DNA of 64,000 nt from positions 62,001 to 126,000 of the forward strand of contig NZ_JAFKOK010000016.1 in NCBI RefSeq assembly GCF_017303295.1, read 5' to 3'. Positions 19,866-27,858 of this stretch are shown here, piece by piece. Position numbers and translations under genes: made by a program. The DNA comes from Rhodobacter sp. NTK016B. Its GTDB lineage: Bacteria > Pseudomonadota > Alphaproteobacteria > Rhodobacterales > Rhodobacteraceae. Numbering within the stretch: the first letter of the stretch is position 1; each line of letters opens with the position of its first letter. The notes under the pieces were generated by a model. It saw nothing but the letters and a program-made list of their open reading frames with translations. It had not been told where the DNA came from and did no database searches.

Positions 19866-20300
19866 ATGGCACTGCTCTATTATGCCCTGCACCTGCCGGT
19901 GATCCCCGCATGGCTGCTGCTGATCCTGGCCCCCGGTGCGCCGCTGACACGCGCCTATGTGCATTCGGGTGTGGTCCCGGTTGTTCTGGGCTGCGTTTAC
20001 GGGGTTCTGTTGTTTTGCGGCGCGGTGTTGGGGTTTTCCGCCGACGGCGCGGGCATGGGATCGCTTGCGGGCGTCACGGCGCTGTTCTCGCATCCCGTAG
20101 GCGTGCTGACGGGATGGGCGCATTTCATCGTCTTCGATCTTTTCGTAGGGGCATGGATCGCGCGCGACGCGGCGAAGCTGGGCATGGGCCACGCGGCCAG
20201 CGTACCGATCCTGATCCTGACGCTGGTCTTTGGCCCCCTGGGCCTTCTGGCCCATATCCTGCGCCGGGTGGCGGGCGGTCACGGCTGGCGAATCGCATGA
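19866..20300 (+). CDS. ABA4-like (DUF4281) membrane protein
   Basis: A 144-residue protein with four predicted membrane segments. The ABA4-like signature is WAHFIVFDLFVGAWIARDA followed by LTLVFGPLGLLAHILRR. In plants ABA4 affects neoxanthin formation; bacterial members have no established role, though a carotenoid link has been suggested. The gene sits between acpP and fabG on the opposite strand, facing fabG tail to tail with a 21-base gap. ATG 19866 follows GAGGACCCC; a start at 19848 is also possible. Confidence 0.75.
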   Translation: MALLYYALHLPVIPAWLLLILAPGAPLTRAYVHSGVVPVVLGCVYGVLLFCGAVLGFSADGAGMGSLAGVTALFSHPVGVLTGWAHFIVFDLFVGAWIARDAAKLGMGHAASVPILILTLVFGPLGLLAHILRRVAGGHGWRIA

Positions 20301-20321
20301 TCCGCCAGCCGCATGAAGCGC

Positions 20322-21059
20322 TCAGAGCATCGCCATGCCGCCATTGACGTGGATCGTCGTCCCGGTGACGTAGCCCGCTTCGGGCGAGGCGAGGTAGAGG
20401 ACGGCGGCGGCGATTTCTTCGGGCGTGCCCATCCGGCCCGCCGGGATCTGCGCGTCGATCTTGGATTTCTGATCGTCGCTGAGCTTATCGGTCATGGGCG
20501 TGGCAATGAAGCCCGGCGCCACCGCGTTGGCGGTGATGCCGCGCGAGGCGACTTCGGCGGCGATGGATTTGGTCAGGCCGATGAGGCCCGCTTTCGAGGC
20601 CGAATAGTTCACTTGACCCGCATTGCCGGTGGCGCCGACGATGGACGAGATGTTCACGATCCGGCCCCAGCGCGCCTTCATCATCGGGCGCATCACCGCG
20701 CGGCACAGCCGCATCGAGGCGGTGAGGTTGACGTCGATCACCTGCGCCCAGTCATCGTCCGACATGCGCATGAAGATCTGGTCGCGGGTGATACCGGCGT
20801 TGTTCACCAGGATGTCCAGCCCGCCCATCGCCTCGATCGCCTGTTTCGGCAGGGCCTCGACGGCGGCGCTGTCGGACAGGTTACAGGGCAGGACATGCGC
20901 GCGCTCGCCCAGCTCGGCGGCGAGCTCTTGCAGCGGGGCTTCGCGGGTGCCCGAGAGGCCGACGGTCGCGCCCGCGGCGTGGAGCGCGCGGGCGATGGCC
21001 GCGCCGATGCCGCCCGAGGCGCCGGTGACGAGGGCGCGTTTGCCGCTGAGGTCGAACAT
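20322..21059 (-). CDS. fabG: 3-oxoacyl-ACP reductase FabG
   Basis: A 245-residue short-chain dehydrogenase that reduces 3-oxoacyl-ACP with NADPH in the fatty acid elongation cycle. The cofactor loop is TGASGGIG (12-19), NNAG is near 86-89, and the catalytic Ser138/139, Tyr152 and Lys156 are present in IVNISSIVG and YSASK. The C-terminus GYVTGTTIHVNGGMAML is typical of genuine FabG. The start at 21059 has GGAATACCCC upstream on the minus strand. It is divergent from fabF across a 295-base gap. Confidence 0.95.
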   Translation of the reverse strand: MFDLSGKRALVTGASGGIGAAIARALHAAGATVGLSGTREAPLQELAAELGERAHVLPCNLSDSAAVEALPKQAIEAMGGLDILVNNAGITRDQIFMRMSDDDWAQVIDVNLTASMRLCRAVMRPMMKARWGRIVNISSIVGATGNAGQVNYSASKAGLIGLTKSIAAEVASRGITANAVAPGFIATPMTDKLSDDQKSKIDAQIPAGRMGTPEEIAAAVLYLASPEAGYVTGTTIHVNGGMAML

Positions 21060-21150
21060 GGGGTATTCCTTTCGTCGGGTCTTGTCGTCGAGGGTCTGAT
21101 CTGGCGGGGCCGGGCAGGGGGCGCTGCCCCCTCTTGGCCTGCGGCCAATT

Positions 21151-21179
21151 CACCCCCGGAGTATTGGGGGCAAAGTGAC
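21151..21179 (+). repeat. Intergenic repeat, GGAGTATT...CAAAGTGA type
   Basis: The sequence CCCCGGAGTATTGGGGGCAAAGTGAC lies in the fabG-fabF divergent gap. It resembles the elements at 841 (minus strand), 12813-12879 and 60828. The remainder of the gap (21060-21354) holds fabG and fabF start regions and no gene. Confidence 0.5.
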
Positions 21180-21354
21180 GCGCAGGCGGGGTCTGCCCGG
21201 CGGGGTTGGGCGCGGTTCTAGCAGCCGGCGCGGCGTGGCGCCAGCGGGCAGGACTTTGCCGTTGCGCGCCGCCGCTCTTTTCCCGCGCGGGAACAATGTG
21301 TATGTGGCAGGGCAATGATGTGGATCGGCGAAGGCCGAAGACGGAGGATTGCAG

Positions 21355-22617
21355 ATGCGCCGAGTCGTGGTGACGGGTCTGGGGATGGTTACGCCGCTGG
21401 CTTGCGGGGTCGAAGAGACCTGGAAGCGGCTCTTGGAGGGGCAATCCGGCGCGGGCCCGATCACGCGGTTCGATGCGAGCCATCTGGCGACCACTTATGC
21501 CTGCGAGATCCCCTTCGGCGATGGCAGCGACGGGACCTTCAATCCCGATGACTGGATGCCCGCCAAGGACCGCCGCAAGGTGGACGATTTCATCCTGTAC
21601 GGGATGGTCGCGGCGACGCAGGCGGTCGAGGATTCGGGCTGGACGCCCGAGGCCGAAGAGGATCGCGAGCGCACCGGCGTGATGATCGGGTCGGGCATCG
21701 GCGGGCTGACGACGATTGCCGAGACCGCGATCCTGATCAAGGAGCGTGGGCCGAAGCGCGTATCGCCTTTCTTCATTCCCGGCAGCCTGATCAACCTCGT
21801 CTCAGGGCAGGTCAGCATCAAATACGGCTTCAAGGGGCCGAACCACGCCGTTGTGACCGCCTGTTCGACCGGCGCGCATGCCATCGGCGACGCGGCGCGG
21901 CTGATCATGCTGGGCGACGCGGATGTGATGGTCGCGGGCGGGGCCGAGGCGCCGATCAGCGAGATCGGCATCGCCGGGTTCAACGCCTGCAAGGCGCTCA
22001 GCACCAAGCGTGGTGACGAGCCGCAAAAGGCCAGCCGCCCCTATGACGCGGACCGTGACGGCTTCGTCATGGGCGAGGGCGCGGGCATCGTCGTGCTGGA
22101 GGAATACGAGCACGCCAAGGCGCGCGGCGCCAAGATCTATGCCGAGGTGCTGGGCTATGGTCTGTCGGGCGACGCCTATCACATCACCGCGCCCGCCGAG
22201 GATGGCGATGGCGGCTTCCGGTCGATGAAGGCAGCGCTGGCGCGGGCCGGGCTGGAGCCGGCGGATGTGGATTACATCAACGCGCACGGCACCTCGACCA
22301 TGGCCGACACGATCGAACTGGGCGCGGTCGAGCGGCTGATGGGCGACGCGGCGTCGAAGGCGACGATGTCTTCGACCAAATCGGCGATCGGTCACCTTCT
22401 GGGGGCGGCGGGCTCGGTCGAGGCAATCTTCTGCGTGCTGGCGATTCGCGATCAGGTTGCGCCGCCGACGATCAATCTCGACAACCCGGCCGTCGCGCCG
22501 AAGCTCGACCTTGCGCCCAACGCCAAGCGTGAGCGCGAGATCAACGTGGCGCTGTCGAATTCGTTCGGCTTTGGCGGCACGAATGCCAGCCTCGTTCTGG
22601 GTAAGGTTCACGACTAA
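21355..22617 (+). CDS. fabF: 3-oxoacyl-ACP synthase II FabF
   Basis: A 420-residue beta-ketoacyl-ACP synthase II that condenses acyl-ACP with malonyl-ACP. The Cys-His-His triad is visible: Cys170 in VVTACSTGAHAIGDA, one His in INAHGTSTMADTIEL and one in SAIGHLLGAAGSVEA. The start follows GGAGG at a seven-base spacing. Its stop codon overlaps the mltG start by one base, so the two form an operon. Confidence 0.96.
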   Translation: MRRVVVTGLGMVTPLACGVEETWKRLLEGQSGAGPITRFDASHLATTYACEIPFGDGSDGTFNPDDWMPAKDRRKVDDFILYGMVAATQAVEDSGWTPEAEEDRERTGVMIGSGIGGLTTIAETAILIKERGPKRVSPFFIPGSLINLVSGQVSIKYGFKGPNHAVVTACSTGAHAIGDAARLIMLGDADVMVAGGAEAPISEIGIAGFNACKALSTKRGDEPQKASRPYDADRDGFVMGEGAGIVVLEEYEHAKARGAKIYAEVLGYGLSGDAYHITAPAEDGDGGFRSMKAALARAGLEPADVDYINAHGTSTMADTIELGAVERLMGDAASKATMSSTKSAIGHLLGAAGSVEAIFCVLAIRDQVAPPTINLDNPAVAPKLDLAPNAKREREINVALSNSFGFGGTNASLVLGKVHD

Positions 22618-23762
22618 TGTGGAAACACGTCGTGGCCAATGCGCTGACGTTGCTAATCGTCGGCTTTATCATGCTGGCCGGATTGGTGGCGCTGGGACAG
22701 CGGAGCTTTCATGCCGAAGGCCCGCTGGAACAGGCGATCTGCCTGCGCGTCGAGCAGGGGGCGACCCTGCGCGTGGTGGCCGACGATCTGGCCGAGCAGG
22801 GCGCGGTGTCGAGCCCGATGCTGTTTCGCGTGGGCGCGCAATATGACGGACGCCATGACCGGCTGCGTTTCGGCTCGTATCTTGTGCCCGAAGGCGCGTC
22901 GATGGAGCAGATCCTCGACATCGTCACGCGCGGCGGGGCGTCCACCTGCGGCACCGAGGTGGTGTTCCGCATCGGCGTGACGGCGGTGAATTACGAGGTG
23001 CGCGAGCTTGATCCCGCGACCAACCGGTTCATCGAGACCGTGGATCTGCCGCTGGAGACCACCGAGTTTCCGGCCGAATACACCGATGTGGCCGAGCAGA
23101 CCGACACGCGGTTCCGCATCGTCGTGGCCGAAGGCACGACGAGCTGGCAGATCTGGAACGCGCTGGAGAACGCCGAATTCCTGTCGGGCAGCGTGGGCGA
23201 GGTCCCGCCCGAAGGTCATCTGATGCCTGATGGCTACGAGGTGCGGCGCGGCGCGGATCGCGGTGAATTGCTGGCGATGATGCAGGAGCGGCAGGAGGCC
23301 TTCCTTGCGCAGGCCTGGGAGAGCCGGGTCGACGGGCTGCCCTTCGAGACGCCGCAGGAGGCGCTGATCCTGGCCTCGATCGTCGAGAAGGAAACCGGCG
23401 TGGCCGAAGAGCGTCGGGTCGTGGCGAGCGTGTTCATCAACCGGCTGGGTGTGCCGATGCGGCTGCAGACCGATCCCACGGTGATCTACGGCATCACCCG
23501 CGGCGAGGGTGTTCTGGGGCGCGGTCTGCGGCGTTCCGAACTGAACGCGGACACGCCGTACAACACCTACCGGATCGACGGCCTGCCGCCGACGCCGATT
23601 GCCAATCCCGGACGCGCGGCGATCGAAGCGGTGCTCGATCCCGAAGAGACAGAGTATCTGTACTTCGTGGCTGACGGTTCGGGCGGGCATGCTTTCGCCA
23701 CGACGCTGGCCGAGCATAACGAGAATGTCGCGCGCTGGCGGCGGATCGAGGCTGGCGAATAG
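22617..23762 (+). CDS. mltG: Endolytic murein transglycosylase MltG
   Basis: A 381-residue inner-membrane protein with one N-terminal membrane segment (about 8-27) and a YceG-like periplasmic domain. The catalytic Glu257 sits in ILASIVEKETG; the motifs LQTDPTVIYGI, YNTYRIDGLPPTPIANPG and YLYFVADGSGGHAFATTLAEHN follow. MltG cuts nascent glycan strands and ends chain growth. Its start overlaps the fabF stop. The gene ends 172 bases before the first GTA gene. Confidence 0.94.
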   Translation: MWKHVVANALTLLIVGFIMLAGLVALGQRSFHAEGPLEQAICLRVEQGATLRVVADDLAEQGAVSSPMLFRVGAQYDGRHDRLRFGSYLVPEGASMEQILDIVTRGGASTCGTEVVFRIGVTAVNYEVRELDPATNRFIETVDLPLETTEFPAEYTDVAEQTDTRFRIVVAEGTTSWQIWNALENAEFLSGSVGEVPPEGHLMPDGYEVRRGADRGELLAMMQERQEAFLAQAWESRVDGLPFETPQEALILASIVEKETGVAEERRVVASVFINRLGVPMRLQTDPTVIYGITRGEGVLGRGLRRSELNADTPYNTYRIDGLPPTPIANPGRAAIEAVLDPEETEYLYFVADGSGGHAFATTLAEHNENVARWRRIEAGE

Positions 23763-23807
23763 CTAAGGTTTTAGCGGTTTCGGTGTTGCGCGCCGGGCAG
23801 CATCGGA

Positions 23808-23836
23808 TTGACTTTTTGCACGTTTTGCGATAGTCT
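23808..23836 (+). promoter_or_regulatory. Sigma-70-like promoter candidate for the GTA operon
   Basis: TTGACT (23808-23813) and TAGTCT (23831-23836) are 17 bases apart, the best promoter-like pair in the mltG-g1 gap. Initiation near 23843 would give a leader of about 92 bases before g1 and would transcribe the hairpin at 23864. RcGTA is known to be activated by GafA at its promoter; I cannot identify a GafA site here. Confidence 0.45.
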
Positions 23837-23863
23837 TTTCGGCATGCTGGCAGAGTTCGGCTC

Positions 23864-23891
23864 AAGGCCCGGGGGTTTTCCCCGGGCCTTT
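23864..23891 (+). terminator. Terminator hairpin between mltG and the first GTA gene
   Basis: A perfect 11-bp stem (AAGGCCCGGGG/CCCCGGGCCTT) with a GTTTT loop is followed by TGTCGTTTTC. It lies 102 bases past the mltG stop and 44 bases before g1. It may simply end fabF-mltG, but it also lies downstream of the promoter candidate at 23808 and would then be in the GTA leader. Confidence 0.65.
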
Positions 23892-23934
23892 GTCGTTTTC
23901 GTCGCGCGGGGCAGCGAGACAGCGGGCAACAAGC

Positions 23935-24279
23935 ATGAAGAAACGGGACCCTTCGACAAGGGACAAACCGCCTGAGCACCTTGTGGCGCAGGCGGAACGT
24001 CAACTGGCCGCCTATGGCGCAGAGCTGGATGCGGTCATCGAAACCATCAGAAGTGGGGACATCACGGCGTCGCGGGAGCTGGCGAGCGTGGTGGCGTCCT
24101 TGCGCAAGGCCTTGGAGGCGGTTTTCAGTGAACGGGCGAAACTTGAAAAGATCAGCGAGCAATCAGGACGTCGACACGGAGAGCTGGATCTCGACGCCGC
24201 GCGCGCCGAGGTGCGACGCCGAATGGATCGCCTGCGCGCCGCGAACGATCCGCGAGGATTTCCTGAAGGGCCTGAGTGA
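23935..24279 (+). CDS. GTA g1, small terminase subunit (TerS)
   Basis: A 114-residue, mostly helical, charged protein in the place of RcGTA g1. The core is a predicted long helix or coiled coil (PPEHLVAQAERQLAAYGAELDAVI, then SRELASVVASLRKALEAVFSERAKLEKI). I see no helix-turn-helix. The RcGTA small terminase is known to lack the DNA-binding domain of phage relatives, in line with unspecific packaging. The start ATG 23935 has only a weak upstream purine stretch (GAGACAGCGGGC). The 3' end overlaps the probable start of the large terminase gene by eight bases. Confidence 0.82.
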   Translation: MKKRDPSTRDKPPEHLVAQAERQLAAYGAELDAVIETIRSGDITASRELASVVASLRKALEAVFSERAKLEKISEQSGRRHGELDLDAARAEVRRRMDRLRAANDPRGFPEGPE

Positions 24280-25549
24280 CGAGGCGCTGCTGGCCCTGCC
24301 GTTCCTATTCGACTTCTGGGCGCTGCCGCATCAGGTGGCGCCCGAAGGGGCGTGGAAGACGTGGGTCTGCATGGGCGGGCGCGGCGCGGGGAAGACCCGC
24401 GCGGGTGCCGAATGGGTGCGCGCGCAGGTCGAAGGCGCCGGGCCACGCGATGCGGGGCGGGCGCGACGGGTGGCCTTGGTCGGCGAGACGCTCGATCAGG
24501 TGCGCGAGGTGATGGTGTTCGGGGACAGCGGCATCCTTGCCTGTTCCCCGCCCGACCGCCGGCCCGTCTGGGAGGCCACGCGCAAGCGGCTGGTCTGGCC
24601 CAACGGGGCGGTGGCGCAGGCGTTCTCGGCCCATGCGCCCGAGGCGATGCGCGGGCCGCAATTCGACGCGGCCTGGGCCGATGAGCTGGGCAAATGGACC
24701 AAATCGGAAGAGGCTTGGGACCAGCTGCAATTCGCGCTGCGGCTGGGCGACGATCCGCGCTGCGTGGTGACAACGACCCCGCGCGCCGAGGGCGTGTTGC
24801 GGCGGGTTCTGGGGCTGGACACCACCGTCGTTACGCGGGCACCCACCAGTGAGAACCGGGCCTTTCTGGCGCCGTCCTTCCTGCGCGAGGTCGAAGTGCG
24901 CTATGGCGGCACCCGGCTGGGCCGGCAGGAGCTGGAAGGTGCGCTGCTGGAGGATGTCGAGGGCACGCTGTTCCCGCAGGCGCTGATCGACAGCAGCCGG
25001 ATCGAAGCGGCACCCGCCCTGTCGCGGGTCGTTGTGGCGGTCGATCCGGCGGTCAGCGGCAATGCCGGATCGGATCTGTGCGGTATCGTCGTGGTCGGGG
25101 CGATGACCGAGGGGCGGGTCGAGACATGGCGCGCGGTCGTATTGGAAGACGCAAGCGTCAAGGCCACAAGCCCCACGGACTGGGCGCGCGCCGCCATCGC
25201 GGCGATGGCACGCCACGGGGCCGAGCGATTGGTGGCCGAGGTCAATCAGGGCGGCGATCTGGTGGCGCAGGTCTTGCGGCAGGTCGATCCGCTGGTGCCG
25301 GTGCGCGCCGTTCATGCCGCGCGCGGCAAGGCCGCGCGGGCCGAGCCGGTGGCGGCGCTTTATGAGCAGGGGCGGGTCAGGCATCTGCGGGGCCTCGGCG
25401 CGCTCGAGGAACAGATGGCGCAGATGACCGCGCAGGGTTTTCGCGGGCGCGGCAGCCCGGACCGGGTGGACGCGTTGGTCTGGGCGCTGCACGAGCTGAT
25501 CCTCGCGCCGGCGGAACATCACCGGGCACCACGGACTCGCGTGATCTGA
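24272..25549 (+). CDS. GTA g2, large terminase subunit (TerL)
   Basis: The packaging motor: ATPase plus nuclease. Walker A is GGRGAGKT, about eight residues after WKTWVCM; Walker B is FDAAWADE about 90 residues later; the nuclease domain starts VVVAVDPAVSGNAGSD. Family members begin at or near SDEALLALPFLF, and the only codon there is CTG at 24272 inside the end of g1 (425 residues). There is no ATG, GTG or TTG in frame nearby. A GTG at 24128 (473 residues) or ATG at 23981 would add sequence that is just g1 read in another frame. The start is therefore uncertain, the gene itself is not. Confidence 0.92.
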   Translation: MSDEALLALPFLFDFWALPHQVAPEGAWKTWVCMGGRGAGKTRAGAEWVRAQVEGAGPRDAGRARRVALVGETLDQVREVMVFGDSGILACSPPDRRPVWEATRKRLVWPNGAVAQAFSAHAPEAMRGPQFDAAWADELGKWTKSEEAWDQLQFALRLGDDPRCVVTTTPRAEGVLRRVLGLDTTVVTRAPTSENRAFLAPSFLREVEVRYGGTRLGRQELEGALLEDVEGTLFPQALIDSSRIEAAPALSRVVVAVDPAVSGNAGSDLCGIVVVGAMTEGRVETWRAVVLEDASVKATSPTDWARAAIAAMARHGAERLVAEVNQGGDLVAQVLRQVDPLVPVRAVHAARGKAARAEPVAALYEQGRVRHLRGLGALEEQMAQMTAQGFRGRGSPDRVDALVWALHELILAPAEHHRAPRTRVI

Positions 25550-25561
25550 TGCAACGCATGG

Positions 25562-25584
25562 AAAGGGGCTTCGGCCCCTTTTTT
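25562..25584 (+). terminator. Intrinsic-terminator-like hairpin between GTA g2 and g3
   Basis: AAAGGGGC-TTCG-GCCCCTTTTTT forms an eight-base stem plus a stable UUCG tetraloop, running straight into six T residues (25579-25584). This is a textbook rho-independent terminator only 12 bases after the large terminase stop, inside the operon. The 182-base g2-g3 gap contains no gene. Downstream genes need either readthrough or a second promoter. Confidence 0.75.
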
Positions 25585-25731
25585 CATGGCCCTTTTTTCA
25601 TGGCCGCGTTGCGCGGCGGGCGGGGCAGCGCGCGGTGGCTTACCAGGATGTCAGGGCCTTCGCGGCATCTTCTCGGCAAGGCCAAGACGACGGGGCAACC
25701 CGAGGCGTCCGGGCGGCAAGGAGGCACAGGC

Positions 25732-26955
25732 ATGTTCGATTTTCTTCGCAAGGCCCCGACCGAGGCGCCCGAAGCCAAAGCCTCGGCGGTGGGGCCGCTG
25801 ACGGCGGGTTTCGGGGCCGGTTTCAGTTCGGGGCTCGGGTCAGGCCGCGTCAAGGCGATGCAGGGGCTGGCGCAGGCGCGCTGGACGGCGCGGGACACGG
25901 TGTCGCTGACCCGCACGGGGTTTCAGGGCAACCCGGTAGGTTTTCGCGTTGTGCGGCTGATTTCGGAAGCCGCCGCCGCGCTGCCGCTGGTGCTGCAAGA
26001 TGCCGAGCGGCGCTATGACGCGCATCCGCTTCTGAGCCTGTTGCGCCGTCCCAACCCGGCGCAGGGGCGGGCCGAATTCTTCGAGGCAGTCTTCGCGCAG
26101 CTGCTGCTGTCGGGCAACGCCTATGTCGAGGCGGTGGCAATCCCCGAAAGCGGCCTGCCGGTCGAGCTGCACGTCCTGCGCTCGGACCGGATGTCGGTGG
26201 TGCCGGGGGCGGATGGCTGGCCCGCTGCCTATGACTATGCGGTCGGCGGGCGCAAGCACCGCTTCGCCATGGGCGAGGGGGTGGCGCCGATCTGTCACGT
26301 CCGCTCTTTCCATCCGCTCGACGATCATTACGGCCTGTCGCCCATCGAGGCGGCGGCGACGGCGGTGGATGTGCATAACAGCGCGTCGCGCTGGTCGAAG
26401 GCGCTTTTGGACAATGCCGCGCGGCCCTCGGGCGCCATCGTGTTCAAGGGGGCCGACGGGCAGGGCAACCTGACCAACGAGCAGTTCGAGCGCCTGCAGG
26501 CCGAGATGGAGACCCATCACCAGGGCGCGCGCAATGCCGGGCGGCCGATGCTGCTGGAAGGCGGGCTCGACTGGAAGCCGATGGGGTTCAGCCCCTCGGA
26601 TATGGAGTTCCACAAGACCAAGGACGCCGCCGCGCGTGAGATCGCGCTGGCCTTCGGGGTGCCGCCGATGCTGCTGGGGATTCCCGGCGACGCGACCTAT
26701 GCCAATTATCAGGAGGCCAACCGAGCCTTCTACCGGCTGACGGTACTGCCGCTGGCCGCGAAAGTGACGGATGCGCTGTCGCATTGGCTGTCCGCCTATG
26801 GCGGGGCCGAACTGCAATTGCGGCCCGATCTGGATCAGGTGCCGGCGCTGTCCATCGAGCGCGAGGCGCAGTGGCGCCGCGTGGCCGGGGCGTCGTTCCT
26901 GACCGAAGACGAAAAGCGCGCGCTGCTGGGGCTGCCGCCGAAAGCGCTGGGATGA
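25732..26955 (+). CDS. GTA g3, portal protein (HK97 family)
   Basis: A 407-residue phage portal protein. After a short N-terminal tail, the motif GFQGNPVGFRVVRLISEAAAALPLVL, then LLRRPNPAQGRAEFFEAVFAQLLLSGNAYVEAV and YGLSPIEAAATAVDVHNSASRWSKALLDN are the HK97-type portal core; AFGVPPMLLGIPGDATYANYQEANRAFYR is the late signature. The portal dodecamer is the channel for DNA entry and exit. ATG 25732 has AAGGAGG upstream; the earlier in-frame ATG at 25549 spans the hairpin and is not supported. Confidence 0.93.
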   Translation: MFDFLRKAPTEAPEAKASAVGPLTAGFGAGFSSGLGSGRVKAMQGLAQARWTARDTVSLTRTGFQGNPVGFRVVRLISEAAAALPLVLQDAERRYDAHPLLSLLRRPNPAQGRAEFFEAVFAQLLLSGNAYVEAVAIPESGLPVELHVLRSDRMSVVPGADGWPAAYDYAVGGRKHRFAMGEGVAPICHVRSFHPLDDHYGLSPIEAAATAVDVHNSASRWSKALLDNAARPSGAIVFKGADGQGNLTNEQFERLQAEMETHHQGARNAGRPMLLEGGLDWKPMGFSPSDMEFHKTKDAAAREIALAFGVPPMLLGIPGDATYANYQEANRAFYRLTVLPLAAKVTDALSHWLSAYGGAELQLRPDLDQVPALSIEREAQWRRVAGASFLTEDEKRALLGLPPKALG

Positions 26956-27197
26956 CGGCACAGCGCAAGACCATCGGTGGTTCGCGGTTTCTTTATGACA
27001 GCTTTGATCTCGCGCAGGCGCGGATCGATGCGCAGGAAAAAGTCGAGACCGAGCGCCGCGCCGGGCTGGAATACCGGTTGTCCCGAATCGAGGACGAGCT
27101 GAAGCGGCTGGAAAAGCGGCTGTGGCTGGCGGTCTACGGCGTGGCGTCGGGTGTCGTGGTGCATGGTGCGCTGGCCTTTCTGGCTACGCAAGTTTGA
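26952..27197 (+). CDS. GTA g3.5, head formation protein (rcc01685 family)
   Basis: An 81-residue protein between portal and protease, in the position of RcGTA g3.5. Residues about 15-55 are a charged helix likely to form a coiled coil (QARIDAQEKVETERRAGLEYRL...EDELKRLEKR). The last 25 residues are hydrophobic (LWLAVYGVASGVVVHGALAFLATQV), like a membrane anchor. Its start overlaps the portal stop codon (ATGA). The family is named for head formation in RcGTA; its molecular role is not clear. Confidence 0.8.
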   Translation: MTAQRKTIGGSRFLYDSFDLAQARIDAQEKVETERRAGLEYRLSRIEDELKRLEKRLWLAVYGVASGVVVHGALAFLATQV

Positions 27198-27206
27198 GGG
27201 GGTCCC

Positions 27207-27740
27207 ATGACGGGTCTTGAGACGAAATTCCACCCGCCCTCGCAGCCCGTGATGCTGAGCGACGGTGCGGTGATCTCAGGCTATGCCTCGGTCTTCGGGG
27301 TGCGCGATCAGGGTGGTGACGTGGTCATGCCGGGGGCCTATGCGGCCTCGCTCAAACGGCTGGCGGCGCGCGACGGGCGCGTGCGGATGCTGTGGCAGCA
27401 CGATCAGAGCCAGCCAATCGGCGTCTGGGACGAGGTGGTCGAGGATGCGCACGGGCTGCGCGTCCGGGGCCGCTTGCTGACCGAGGTGACGAAGGGGCGC
27501 GAGGCGGCGGCGCTGATGGCGGCGGGGGCGGTCGACGGTTTGTCCATCGGCTACCGGACTCTGCGCGCCGAGAAGCTGCCCGAGGGCGGACGCAAGCTGA
27601 TCGAGCTTGAGCTGTGGGAGGTGTCGTTGGTGACCTTTCCCATGCTGCCGGTCGCGCGGGCCTCGGCCAAGTCGGATGGCGGGCTGCTTCTGGATTTCGC
27701 CCGTGGCATCGAGGCCGCGCGCGACGCGCTGCGGGGCTGA
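27207..27740 (+). CDS. GTA g4, HK97 family prohead protease
   Basis: A 177-residue serine protease that processes the capsid during head maturation. The herpesvirus-like protease fold is shown by ISGYASVFGVRDQGGDVVMPGAY at the start, the catalytic His in MLWQHDQSQPIG and the catalytic Ser in VDGLSIGYRTL, followed by LWEVSLVTFPMLPVA. Its length is normal. GGGGGTCCC precedes the start. It lies just upstream of the capsid gene, the standard HK97-type order. Confidence 0.93.
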   Translation: MTGLETKFHPPSQPVMLSDGAVISGYASVFGVRDQGGDVVMPGAYAASLKRLAARDGRVRMLWQHDQSQPIGVWDEVVEDAHGLRVRGRLLTEVTKGREAAALMAAGAVDGLSIGYRTLRAEKLPEGGRKLIELELWEVSLVTFPMLPVARASAKSDGGLLLDFARGIEAARDALRG

Positions 27741-27858
27741 TACGGCGGAAAAATCAGGATGAACGGCGCGCGGGATGTCCCCGCGCGGACGGTGGCGGAT
27801 TGCCAAGCACGGCCCGCGCCACCGCAGGCAGAGGGGCATCAACGAAAGGATGGATGCG

